Below are positions 12,686 to 27,248 of a stretch of DNA of 64,000 bases, piece after piece. Every line of letters starts with the position of its first letter. The stretch's first letter is position 1. The notes beneath the pieces were generated by a model that worked only from the letters and a program-made list of their open reading frames with translations, was not told the DNA's origin and made no database searches. Origin of the DNA: Castor canadensis (taxonomy: Eukaryota; Chordata; Mammalia; Rodentia; Castoridae); NCBI RefSeq assembly GCF_047511655.1, contig NC_133389.1, forward strand, positions 39,787,295-39,851,294, written 5' to 3'. A program made the position numbers and the translations under genes.

Positions 12686-12904
12686 TTTCATCTTAAATAT
12701 TTGTCCTAAGGGAATAGGAAAAACCTATTCAAGGTTTTTCGGTTTTCAAGAGAAATGAAGTGTATGAAACCAAAATTACATGCTGAGAACAAGTGGGCCA
12801 AATAAAACACATCAACATACCAGTCTTTGCCAGTATTGATAGCTTGGTCTTTTGTTAAGACTTGTCCCCAGAAAAGTGCACGGGTATACTCCCAAATAGA
12901 TATT

Positions 12905-13100
12905 TCAGGAGGTATACAGTGGTGTCTATTAGAACTTTCTGCTCTGGTAGAAATGATCTCTATTTGTGCTGTTCAATAGGCAGCCACTAGCCACTATTGA
13001 GTGCTTGAAATGTGGAAAATAATGTCAAGGATTGACTTTCTCATTTTACTTAATTTTATTTAAATTAAATTTAAAGTTCAGGAACCACGTGTGTACACTG
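12905..13100. mobile_element. hAT-type (MER-like) non-autonomous DNA transposon fossil
   Basis: GTGCTGTTCAATAGGCAGCCACTAGCCACTATTGAG, read in parts, then CTTGAAATGTGG and the AT-rich TTTTATTTAAATTAAATTTAAA match the common mammalian hAT MITE layout. It lies 400 bp upstream of the ZNF396 CpG island. Confidence 0.55.
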
Positions 13101-13489
13101 GGCTCACAGAGAGTTCACAGGCTTTGGGTTAAAACTTCTCTCAAATATCTGCTTTCTCAAAGTTTTCCTCTTGAGGCAATTCTTTATTTAGCTGAAACAA
13201 CATAGGCTGCTATAGTAAGTTAAAAAACGGTGCTCAAAGTCATCAGCAATTTCAGGAAGTGCTATCTTCTTTGGAAAAAAAGGTCTTTGAAGGTATGATT
13301 TTGAGGATCTTGAGAGGGAGGGATTATTCCAGATTGTCCCGCGGGCCCTAAATGCAGCCACATGTCCCCTTATAAGATGGAAATAGAGGACTTTTTTTTT
13401 TTGAGGGATGCTGGCCTTGAAGATTGGAGTGATGCACTACAGCCGAAACTGTGGCTTCCTTCTCCCCTCCCCTGCCCTGAGTCCCAAGC

Positions 13490-13935
13490 ATCTCATAGAC
13501 CTCTGGAGGCCGCGGCCTCTCGTCTCCATGGCAACTGCTCTGGCTTCCCGGCCCCGCCTCCACGCCGCCCGAGGACCGGAAGTGGCTTGGAGCCTGGCTA
13601 CCCAGGTGTCTCCCTGAGAACTCCGCGTTTGTCCTTCCTTGCCCGAGGTGAGAGCCGAGGCCTCGTCCCGGTCTTAGGCCGTGGGCAGAAGCGGCCATCA
13701 AGGGGGTGCGAGGATCTCGGCGCCATCCCTCCCTCCGCTCCCGGTCCTCCTTCCGTTCCCCCCCTTCGACCCCGCGCACCCCGGCGCGCCGCACCCCGCG
13801 CGGTCCCGCCCAGGCCCTTCCCAGGCCCGGAGGGTGCGGGAGCCCGAAGGGCAGGAGCAAGGGGTGGTGCGGGAACGCCCGACCCGGCCCTATAGAGGAG
13901 GGGGGTGGGTCACCGTAGGGACCCCTGGATCCTGT
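13490..13935 (+). promoter_or_regulatory. ZNF396: CpG-island promoter of ZNF396
   Basis: The stretch is GC-rich and dense in CpG, with no TATA box, in otherwise AT-rich DNA. It contains an X-box-like half site TCTCCATGGCAA at 13523-13534 and an ETS-type site GACCGGAAG at 13574-13582. The non-coding first exon donor follows at 13648. The long ORFs here on both strands are composition artefacts of the CpG island. Confidence 0.8.
13583..13647 (+). other. ZNF396: Putative non-coding first exon of ZNF396 (3' end defined by donor)
   Basis: A strong donor GCCCGAG|GTGAGAG lies at 13647/13648, just downstream of the ETS-type site. A spliced 5'UTR exon is usual for SCAN zinc-finger genes. The transcription start is not visible, so the left boundary is nominal. 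Confidence 0.5.
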
Positions 13936-14387
13936 CCGTGGGAAGCCTCTGCCTCAGGGACCCTGCTCCTGGTGGGTCCTGGGTGATGGGTGGGGCCTTC
14001 GTTCCCCCATCTCAGGTGCAGAGCTGAGAGCAGTGTGGAGACGGCACACATTCTTCCCCTGGCGCAGAAGAGGCAGTGCGTTCGGACAGCGGCTCGTCCT
14101 GTGGTTTCCAGAAGACTGCTGTAGCTTTAGGGTGGCCCTTAGGGTCCCTGGTACTTCCAAACCCGTGAAGTAAACCATTCCTACCTCTCGGATCTCCTCT
14201 CCATACTCCGTTCTCGCCGGGGTTCATCTGGGCGTGCTGTTGCAGACGTCTTCCTCCTTGCTGGACCTCTGATCAGGGGTCAACTAGGGGCCTCGCCTAG
14301 TGTGACCACACAGCACTGTCGGAAAGGATGGGCCGCCTGGCACCAGACCTGCCCCCTTTGTCCTTGGGAACCTAGCTTTGCTGTGAC

Positions 14388-14525
14388 AGATTTCTCATCT
14401 ACGACATGGCAATAAAAGTAACCTCCTAGGGCTTTTATGAGAATTTAAACAAGAGTTATTTATTAAGGCTTAGAACAGTGCTTGACACATAATTCTGTGT
14501 GAGTCTGCCATTACTGTTTGCATCA
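14388..14525 (+). mobile_element. MIR SINE
   Basis: TTTCTCATCTACGACATGGC, TAGGGCTTTTATGAGAATT and TAGAACAGTGCTTGACACAT match the MIR core in order. It lies in ZNF396 intron 1. Confidence 0.75.
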
Positions 14526-14764
14526 TACGACTAAATTGTAAATAGCGTAGCACTTGGTGAAGTGAGTTGGGGGAAGAGGCGGGAATGACTATATAAAACT
14601 GAAAAAATACAGGCTATAAAAATGAAAAATGGGAGCACACATAAGAATTTTAAATTAGTCATTGCTGAACTCGCACAGACAGTATAACATACCACTGCCA
14701 ATTTTAAGATGTGATTAATTGCTGGAGTGCTGGAGGTACATATCCTAAAAGAATGGTCTTTCCC

Positions 14765-14890
14765 ATCCCCCCCTTTGCTTTTGCAGTACTGGGGTTTGAA
14801 CTCAGAGCCTCATGCTTGTTTGGAAGGCACTTTACCACTTGAGCAACTCTGCCAGCCACCCTTCTTCTTCTTCTTCTTCTTTTTTTAATA
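14765..14890 (-). mobile_element. ID-like SINE followed by a TTC microsatellite
   Basis: Antisense ID: GCAGTACTGGGGTTTGAACTC...CACTTGAGCAACTCTGCCAGCC, then (TTC)n at 14863-14884. The minus-strand poly-Lys/Arg ORF here is from the microsatellite. Confidence 0.8.
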
Positions 14891-15254
14891 AAGTAACAAC
14901 ATTTACAGAAATCATTGCTCTGACACATCGCTGTGTTTCTTGTGGCATTGTGAATCGATAGTCTTTTTTTTTTAAATATAATTTATTGGATAATACACAG
15001 CACAGCAGAATTTGCCACTCTCCTTTGATCCCAATAAGCACAAGCCTTGGGATATGCTTGAAAGAAATAATCTGAAAGGACAAAAATAATATGTGCGTCC
15101 CAGCAATATTTATAATAGTGAAAACTAGACACAAGCTAAAGAGTCTAAAGAAACAGTTTAGTATATAATATCGATGTTGCTTGTGAGAAATAGAAGTGAC
15201 TATGAAAAAGGGTGCTTTTCTTTTGAATAGTCCCTTTAACGTCAAATAATATTC

Positions 15255-15340
15255 TTTGGACTGGGAGTGTAGCTCAGTGCTAGTGTTTGCCTAGCATGCA
15301 CAAGGCCCTGGGTTTGATCCCCAGCTTGCAAAAGCTAGTA
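15255..15340 (+). mobile_element. ID-like SINE
   Basis: Sense: GGACTGGGAGTGTAGCTCAG, TTGCCTAGCATGCACAAGGC and GGTTTGATCCCCAGC (B-box). It is in ZNF396 intron 1, about 0.5 kb before the coding exon. Confidence 0.85.
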
Positions 15341-15866
15341 TGTTTTAATAATTAGCAGAAGTTGAAAATCCACACAAAAAATAATTCTCTTGTGAGACTA
15401 TTTCTTTGAGCTCTTTGTAGCAAACTAGATGAAACTAATTGGCCCTAGGAATCTGTTTCAGAGTCATAGCTTTTCTCAGGCTTCTCTTATTTCTGCTCTC
15501 TGGTTGCTCCTTTGCAATCCTGACTGATCTCTCTTATTGTAATATTTTGTCAGTCTCATGGGCATGGGTTTCAGAATAGGTTGGGAATTACTAGTGCATG
15601 TGAGTTATTTAGTTTTAGCTCTTTGGTTCTCTTAAACAAAGAAGTATTCTTTGAAAGCATAGTTTATGTTAAGGTTAAAGCCAGTACTTTCTGTATGGGC
15701 TTATGTTTCTGATCTTAATTGTTTGATTCTAAGAACAATTTGCCTTTTGTCTGGTTTCTACTTGTTTCTTTAATTGTATTTAAGGAGTATCTGGAGAGTG
15801 AGTTCCACTCTTTGAAGATTAAAGTCTAGCAGTCCATTGCCAGTCAAAATTTTTGCAAAATTGAGA

Positions 15867-20178
<4,312 letters not shown>

Positions 20179-20770
20179 GGGAATCAAGCATGTATTCAGA
20201 GTTTTTGCTGACTGAGAGAAGACAGAAAGTACAAGCACTCCTTTAGTATACACTGATGGTTTTAGTGGGGACCAGTTTCCTTTCAAGGGTCATAAAAGCC
20301 ACAGGATTGGATATAGAGAATCTCATGCCAATATTCCCTGCTTTTCTGCTTACCAATGCAGTGTCAAGTCAGATGTTTGACATTCCAAAGCTTAATTCAG
20401 ATGTCCATCCCTAAGCAGCCCTTGGAAAGACTTCATCAGATGTGTTCTACCATTTCCATTATCAACTCAAATAATGAACTAGTATGTTCCTTTTTAGACA
20501 AGCATGTTTTTCTGTGTTGAAAGGAATATGTAAATTTCTCAGCATAAAAATAGATATTCTCCTCCATTTTATAATGTAAACACTAGAATTCTAAGGACCA
20601 AAGATTAAATCGCTTTTTAAAAATGTTCCTATTTTATCTTCTGTCACAAGATTCACCATATGAGAATGGACTGAGAAAGCCCAAAAGACTACTTACTTCA
20701 CTACCTAGTCTGAAGTGTTCATGGTTATTGTAAGGAGGTAGGTGAATAAAGGACTTAATCTCTGGCCCTG
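20179..20770 (+). other. ZNF396: Probable 3'UTR of ZNF396
   Basis: This is AT-rich unique sequence directly after the stop codon. An AATAAA at 20745-20750 is a candidate polyadenylation signal. The true end could be further downstream, since unique sequence continues to the SINE at about 21430. Confidence 0.45.
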
Positions 20771-21429
20771 CACATTGTTGATAGTGCTAAGTAATTTCTT
20801 ATATTGGAAAAAATAGTCTCTTACAGTGTCATTTAAAAAAATAACTCAATGGAAATATTAAGATGACTGTCTACATGATTTTAAGGAGTAGCCTAAACAT
20901 AAGGAATGTTTTTATAATACACGGATATTCTATGTATGTTTACATAAGATTGATGATCATCTTAATATAAAAAGGGAGATGAGGAACAAGATTGATGTAG
21001 CATAAATATTGGCAAGTACAGGGTATAACTGAGAGGTATACCACAGTTTACAAAGAGAAATAAGTCCTAAACAGCTGATAACTATCTTTCAGTATTCTTT
21101 GTGTTCTTGTTTGTGGCATAAGCCAGCTGTAAATATGTTTCAAGCATCATAAGACAACCTTTTCAGGATTAGTAAGATAAATTATAGACATGCTGTCATG
21201 AAATGAGACCCTGGATTTTAATGCTCTTGTGCAGATGAAGAAATTACTGAATTTCAACTTAAAGTGCCTTCTGTAATCTCTTATAAACAATTGTTGAATC
21301 TAACATTATAGTTTATAGGTTTTAAGACATTTTAAGGATATTTCATTTGGACTATCATCTATAGGGTATGATACATTAATTGGGTTTTACTCATATTTAG
21401 TTGAGTCATATTCCCTGTTTAAAAATGAG

Positions 21430-21640
21430 ATGAGAACTAGGTGCTGGTAGATCACGCCTGTAATCCTAGCTACTCCAGAGGCAGAGATTAGAAGGATCAT
21501 GATTTGAAGCCAGCCTGGGCAAATAGTTTGTGAGACCCTATCTCGGAAATACCCAACACAAAAAAAAGGGCTAGTAGAGTGACTCAAGGCATAGGCCCTG
21601 AGTTCAAACACTAGTACCACTAAATAAATAAATAAAAGCA
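21430..21640 (+). mobile_element. Composite B1-ID SINE with (TAAA)n tail
   Basis: Sense B1 part (CGCCTGTAATCCTAGCTACTC...GTTTGTGAGACCCTATCTCG), an A-rich linker, then the ID part (GTAGAGTGACTCAAGGCATAGGCCC...CACTAGTACCAC) and TAAATAAATAAATAAAA. It is the clearest single-insertion example of the dimer. Confidence 0.88.
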
Positions 21641-22859
21641 AGATGAATTGTATGTTGTTAAAATTAGTCTGACAATATACAACATGATGCTGCCTTTTCC
21701 AGTAATCCTTGATAAAACTGTAACGTATCACAAGGATACACATGCTGTGTTCCCTATGGTGCTACTACTACCGGTGTTGGAGGCTGACATAAGAAGCGAA
21801 AGTCTAAGGACATTATTTAAGAAAGGAGAAAGTAAGAGACTTGTAGTCATCTTCTTTGTCTGGCTGGGTTCCTGATAAAGTATGAACATTTTATTCTCAG
21901 AAAATCCAATCATATCTAATACTTAGGGTAACTCCAGAAAGGAATCTGGAATTACTGTGCTCTGCTTAGTTAGTATACTGATGAATATAAGATTAGTAAG
22001 GGATAGGTAAGTGCAAATTTTGTTATACAGCTTTCTGATAGTGATTATGCTTTTGAGTTCTAGTGGATATGAGTAAGTATTGGATTTTGCATATTATCAG
22101 TTATTAAAAATGTAGGAGTTTTTTTCTTTGAGAATCCTCTTTGTAATTGAAGGGATGAATAAGACCTCTGTGAAAGCAACCAATGTCTCAAAGATATGTC
22201 TTGTAAATTACTGCTTACTTATGGAAGGTATTTCTTAAATTCTATGTAAATACTTTGGCAGATTTGAAATTAAGTATTCTGAGGAAGCATCTGTCTTTGT
22301 TTATTGCTACCATAAACTTTGTAAGATTGTATCCTCTTTACTTTGAATAATCCAAACTTCACCACCATCATCATCTAAGAACAAGATGAATCTTGAAAGG
22401 GTGTTGCTATGTACTTTGAGTCATTTGCACTTACATAAGCCTCCTCATGAGTAGATGGTACTAGTTTGTCTAAAAGGAAAATTACTATGACTTGGGCTAA
22501 CATTGATAAAAAAATTAGCATGATATTAGTACCTCCATTAGACTGATTAATTTCCGGGGATAATAAATACTCTAAAATAAAGTGGCATTTTATATGTATC
22601 ACTTCATCTGGGTCTTCAGTATTACCAGTGGTCCTCCCTTTTCTCTTTACCTCTCTTTCATTGTGTTCCAAGACCAACACAGATGTTCATCACTGTCCTT
22701 AACCTCCCAGTATTAGGTTAGGAATGCTTCTGGATGTGAAATCCATCTTTGGTGAGTTGAATAAACAGGAGTTTATAACCTGAAATCTGGAGGTCAGGTT
22801 GTGCTGCCTCTCCATTATATCTCTGCCCTTCTTTTAGCTGTTGCTTATTTTCTCAGATT
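21641..22859. other. No gene recognised
   Basis: Unique AT-rich DNA downstream of ZNF396. Confidence 0.45.
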
Positions 22860-23205
22860 TTATTTATTTATTTATTTATTTATTTATTGTTACACCTGGG
22901 ATTAAACTCATCCTCATGCTTTCAAGGTAACTTTTCTGCCATTTGAGCCATGTCTACAGCTCTTTTTGCTTTAGTTATTTCTCTGATAAGGTCTTGTACT
23001 TCTGCCTGTGCTGACCTTGGACTGCAATCCTCTACCTCCTCATGCTATGTAGCTGAGATTTGCACTACCACACGCAGCTTGTTTGCTGAGATAGAGTCTT
23101 GCTGACTATATTGCCTGGGTTGGCCTTGAACTGCAATCCTCTTATCTCCATCTCCTGAATAGCTGGGATTATAGGCATGCAGTCAGCACTCCTGGCCCTA
23201 TTATC
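22860..23205 (-). mobile_element. Composite SINE, ID plus two B1 units, with (TTTA)n
   Basis: (TTTA)n at 22860-22888 is the antisense tail. An antisense ID-like unit to about 22962 and two antisense B1-like units (about 22963-23082 and 23083-23200) follow. In sense orientation it is B1-B1-ID with a TAAA tail. Confidence 0.75.
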
Positions 23206-23869
23206 TCAGCTTTTTGAGAGAGCTGTACCAGCTCCATGAACTCCATTTGGAGTCAACTTGGAAGAATGAGGAAAATGGACACCAGCCATGCCTATCTCCT
23301 TTACTAGGAGAAAGAAAAGCTTTAAAAAAAAAAAAAACCCCAAAAATTCTGCTTATGTTTACTTCTTGCAAATATTTTCAAACTCTAGAGAGAAATCATC
23401 AGAGCTGAGGAGGATTGAGATCAACATAGCTGGATCTGCCAATGGTGTTGGCCAAAATGCTCCATTGATACCTTCCTCTTTTTGGGTAGATGACTATGAT
23501 TTTGCTTCCTGCATTACAGAAAAAAGATGGGACCTCTTACCACCTCTTGCCACCGAATTTGCCTACTTATCTGTAACTCGCCCATCATTTCCTCTCCCCC
23601 TCCTCTCAGAAGGAAGGCCTCCTCCTCTCTGATTCTCATGATTAGTTCCCATTTCTGATCAGCTTGAGCTGCACAGCACTCACTCACTCCTACTTCTTCA
23701 TCTTCTGTCTTCCTTCAGGATCTATCCCTTCAAAAGTTAAATGTACTATTGTGTTCCACTCTCCAACCTTAAATTTTTCCAGTATATAATTGTGAAATCA
23801 GGTGGTAGCTAGGCCCTGAATAAGAGGAAACAAAATGGCCCTTACCTTTGCCCTCTTCATCTACATTCA
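23206..23869. other. No gene recognised
   Basis: Unique sequence; poly(A)-like run at 23325-23338 only. Confidence 0.4.
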
Positions 23870-24235
23870 TCTCTTTCTATCAGAGTAATCTTTCTAAAGC
23901 ACAAATTGTATCATGCCCCTTTTTGTTTAAAACAAGGCTTCCCAATGCTGTTAGGAACTAAAATTCCTAAACTACGCTTTTATAGTTCATGATCTGAAAA
24001 CAACTTAACACTTTAGTTTTATCTCCTGCCATTGGCCTCCTTTATAAAGGCTGCTGCCATTTTGAATGATCGGAAGTCCTTCTCCTGTCTTCAGGCCTCT
24101 CCTATGTTTCTTTTGAGCTCCTAGCCAGCTTTCACATGTCATCTCACTCCTCTATAGCCTTTGAGTTTTAGTTTAAGTGCCAACTTGCCTTTCCTAAAAC
24201 CCCAAAAGTAGGTTGGGGAGCACCACCACACATTG
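23870..24235. mobile_element. L2-like ancient LINE fragment (tentative)
   Basis: AGTAATCTTTCTAAAGCACAAATT, TCATGCCCCTTTTTGTTTAA and a CCTCC-rich tail resemble the common L2-class 3' sequence. Decay is strong and orientation is uncertain. Confidence 0.4.
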
Positions 24236-24356
24236 CTGTTTTTACATTTATCACATGAAAGAAAAAACTTTTAAACTACTAAACTGAAAATATAACCCAA
24301 GGAAGAAGACAATGAATGATACCTTGAGAATAAGTCATGAGGCAGGAAAAAAAAAT

Positions 24357-24480
24357 CTGAGGGCTGGAGATGTGGCTCCATTATAGAGAACTTTCCTAAC
24401 TTGCCTATTATGGGAGCACAGAAAAGGAAGAAGAAGAGGAGGAAGAAGAAGAAGAAGGAAGAAGAAGAAGAAAAATTTAA
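24357..24480 (+). repeat. Degenerate ID SINE with expanded purine tail
   Basis: GAGGGCTGGAGATGTGGCTC starts an ID-like unit that soon degrades. A (GAA/GGA)n tract at 24420-24476 follows. Confidence 0.6.
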
Positions 24481-24758
24481 ATACACTGCTATCTTGGGAC
24501 AGACAGAGTATCCACTCTCCTCCTCACTCCACCTGCAGCAGGAGGGAGAACTTGAACAGGAGTGTGCCTATTTGCCACTAAGTTCATTGGGAGGACAAAT
24601 GTTGAACTGGCTACCTGGACTCCCAACACTGGACACCTGTAAAAATGGCACTGCAGTGTTAGGCAAAGGGCCTCTACCAGCTAACACAGGTCCTGATTTC
24701 CAGGACCTTGGAAATCAGCTGATTGATTAGCTGGAAAACTGGAGTAGTTGTGCAGACT

Positions 24759-25113
24759 TGTGGCAGGAAGGAAGGAAGGGGAAGGGAGATAATAAATGAT
24801 AATGAGAGTTAATGAGTGCTACAATGAAATGAAAAAAAAATGGAGTTGGGGAGTGTTAGCTGGAGACCAGAGAAGGGTCACTTTGCCCTAGAGTTTAAAG
24901 CCACCAATGAAATAACATGTGATTATGTAGGGGACAAGATGTACCCCCCATCTCTGTAACCTGCTCTAAATGGGTATATAAGAAAAGCCCCTTTTGTTTT
25001 TGGGTCTCAGCCTTTGGACTCAAGTCTGCTGAGTTGCTGCCAGCTTGCTTAATAAACTTGCTTCCTGAAAGCTTTGGTGTCCTCCTTGTCTCTGTCTGAG
25101 CCCTCCTGCAACA
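24759..25113 (+). repeat. 5' LTR of the older ERV
   Basis: It reads TGTGGCAGG...CTGCAACA, with a TATA-like GGGTATATAAG at about 24973 and AATAAA in GCTTAATAAACTTGC at about 25050. Confidence 0.88.
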
Positions 25114-25799
25114 TTTCTGGGGCACTCTTCTGGGATTTGAAGGGTGGCATTTTCACCTCCTCATCACCAGCTCAGCATCCCCAGCCCACCAGGAGGGCTG
25201 CCCCTGCCAGGCACCACTGGACTATGTTGATCCAAGGGGAGGAGCCCTTCTCCCAGTGAGACAAGGAGGTGAGTTACAGTTGAACAAAGGAACCTGGAAA
25301 GGCTCAGGAACCAAACTGGGAGTCCCACTCATCAGAATGGTAATAAACTGGGTTCAAATTCAGGCTGCCTCAGGAGACAGAAGGGGAGTCTAATCAACTC
25401 CCAATGATACCCGAGTAACCCCTCTTTTGGATGTGAAACCATGTCTTTCAGGTTCAGGGAGCAGGGTGGAAGTACTGTGCTGTGCAAGAGTGTGTGAAAG
25501 TGTGAGCCTGAGATGTAGCTTGGTTATGAAGTGAGTACAGAGTCCTGATCCATGGTTCCATGGTGAAATCATATTGTCTAGGGTGAGCCCTAACAGGGCC
25601 TCCAGTCTGGGGTTTATATGGACACATGGTCTACAGCCAAGAGACTCTTAAATGCCTGCAAGGGGTGCAGACAGAGATGGATGAAGTAAGTGTTTTTTGT
25701 TTTCCCCTGTGTGCTGGAGAGGACCCCGCCCCCTGCCTTACCTGCTCTCCACAGCCCTTATCCCTTCTGTCTTGACATCTGGCAAATGGGAGAAGTGGG

Positions 25800-26220
25800 A
25801 GGAGGTCAGAGTAAGAACACCCCCCTAGAGTGCATGCTTAAGAACTTTAAGGGGATTTAATGGAGATTATGGGGTCAAGCTGAATCCTGGCAAGCTTAGG
25901 ACCTTATATGAAATAGAACAGCCTGCTTTTGGTGTACAGTGGCCCTCAGAGGGGTCATTAGATAAGGTCATAATCAATAGAGTTTCTAAAAGTGGTTGTA
26001 GGGAAATTGATTGCTGGCAGGATACAGTCCTCAGTCGGCCCATGTGGCTAAAGCCCCACTTAAAAAAAGCATGTAGGGTTATGGTAGCCAGGGTGGCAAC
26101 AGCTTCCAAGTGCAGGGAAAAATGTAAAAAGGCAGAGAAACCCATATTAGTGGGGGAATCCAAGGAGACTCCGCCCCCTTATGTGCCACTGTACAGAATT
26201 TCTAGGAGGTGCAGGTTTCT
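25800..26220 (+). pseudogene. gag: gag remnant of the older ERV (matrix to PPPY region)
   Basis: The broken translation keeps matrix-like pieces (CMLKNFK, AFGVQWPSEG) and then ESKETPPPYVPLY, a PPPY late motif. The remnant runs almost directly into RT/RNase H sequence, which marks an internal deletion of capsid, NC, protease and most of RT. Confidence 0.6.
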
Positions 26221-26269
26221 GCTGGCTCTGGATCCAAAATTACTCTCTCTGAGCAAAACCCCTTTGTGA

Positions 26270-26960
26270 AGCCACAAAGGGGAGAGAATGGAAACCCATG
26301 GTATGGGGAGAGGAGCAAAAAAAGGTCTTTAAAGAAATTAAGAGGGAACTCACATACACCCCTGCTCTGGGCTTGCCAGATGTGATGAAGCCCTTCTTCC
26401 TATACGAACATGAAAGACTGGGGACAGCTGTAGGGGACTTGACCCAACTGCTAGGTTCCTGGCACTGCCCAGTGGCCTACTTATCAAAGCAACTTAATGC
26501 AGTTTCCCAAGGCTAGCTGCCTTGCCTGCATGCCCTGGCAGCCCCTGCCATCTTGATGACTGAAGCAGACAAACTTACTTTGGGACAAGAACTCACAGTT
26601 CAAGTTCCCCACTCTGTTTTAGCTCTCATAAAATATAAAAAGTTATTGGTTAACAAACTCCTGGATGGTCAAATATCAAAGCATGTTATGTGAAAACCTG
26701 CATGTCCAGCTAGAGGTTCTTAAGACTCTAAACCCAGCCACCTTATTATTCATGCCTACCGGAGCATGACTGTTTACAGGTTATGGATGAGGTGTGCTCC
26801 AGCTGGCCAGACTTGACCAACCAGCCCATTAGTCATCCAGATGTTGAATATTTCATGGATGGCCACAGTTTGTTTGGGACAACACACATTTTGCTGGATA
26901 CACAGTAGTGACTTTGGATGCTGTCACTGAAGCATGACCACTGCCAGTCAGGACCTCTAA
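26270..26960 (+). pseudogene. pol: pol remnant (RT connection/RNase H) of the older ERV
   Basis: The open piece at 26298-26516 reads ...QKKVFKEIKRELTYTPALGLPD...VAYLSKQLNAVSQG, typical of the RT-RNase H connection of class I pol. Further RNase H relics follow until the L1 insertion at 27249. Stops are frequent. Confidence 0.75.
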
Positions 26961-27248
26961 CTCAGGAGAAAAACTGTTAAATATGGACAAAAAATTCTAA
27001 AATTACTAAAAGCTGTATGAGCCCTTAAGTGAGTAGTGGTCATGCACTGCCAAGGGCACCAGAGGGGGAGACAACGGTTGTTTGGGGAAACTGAAAGGCT
27101 GATAGGAAAACTAAGTGAGCAGCCCTCACAAGAGGAGGGCTTCAGCCTCACTAACAGCTGCCTTGTTCCTGTGCTCCTTATCTAAATGGGACCCACTGTA
27201 TACTTCACAAGAACAGGCTTGGTTTGACACTAAAGGAGGAAATTTTCT

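Noticed and set aside
13348-13986. Several long overlapping ORFs on both strands at the ZNF396 CpG island
   Set aside because: High GC removes stop codons. The residue make-up is Pro/Arg/Gly/Ala-rich with no domain, and the ORFs contradict each other.
15255-15340. tRNA-like sequences with A and B boxes (also at 59764, 61490 and others)
   Set aside because: These are ID-like SINEs with poly(A) tails and no cloverleaf; not tRNA genes.
15837-15866. Upstream extension of ZNF396 from a TTG
   Set aside because: The codon is TTG, not ATG. The ATG at 15867 gives the expected length and an N-terminus that matches the family.
24271-24486. Lys/Glu- or Phe/Ser-rich ORFs around 24.4 kb
   Set aside because: They arise from a (GAA/GGA)n tract.
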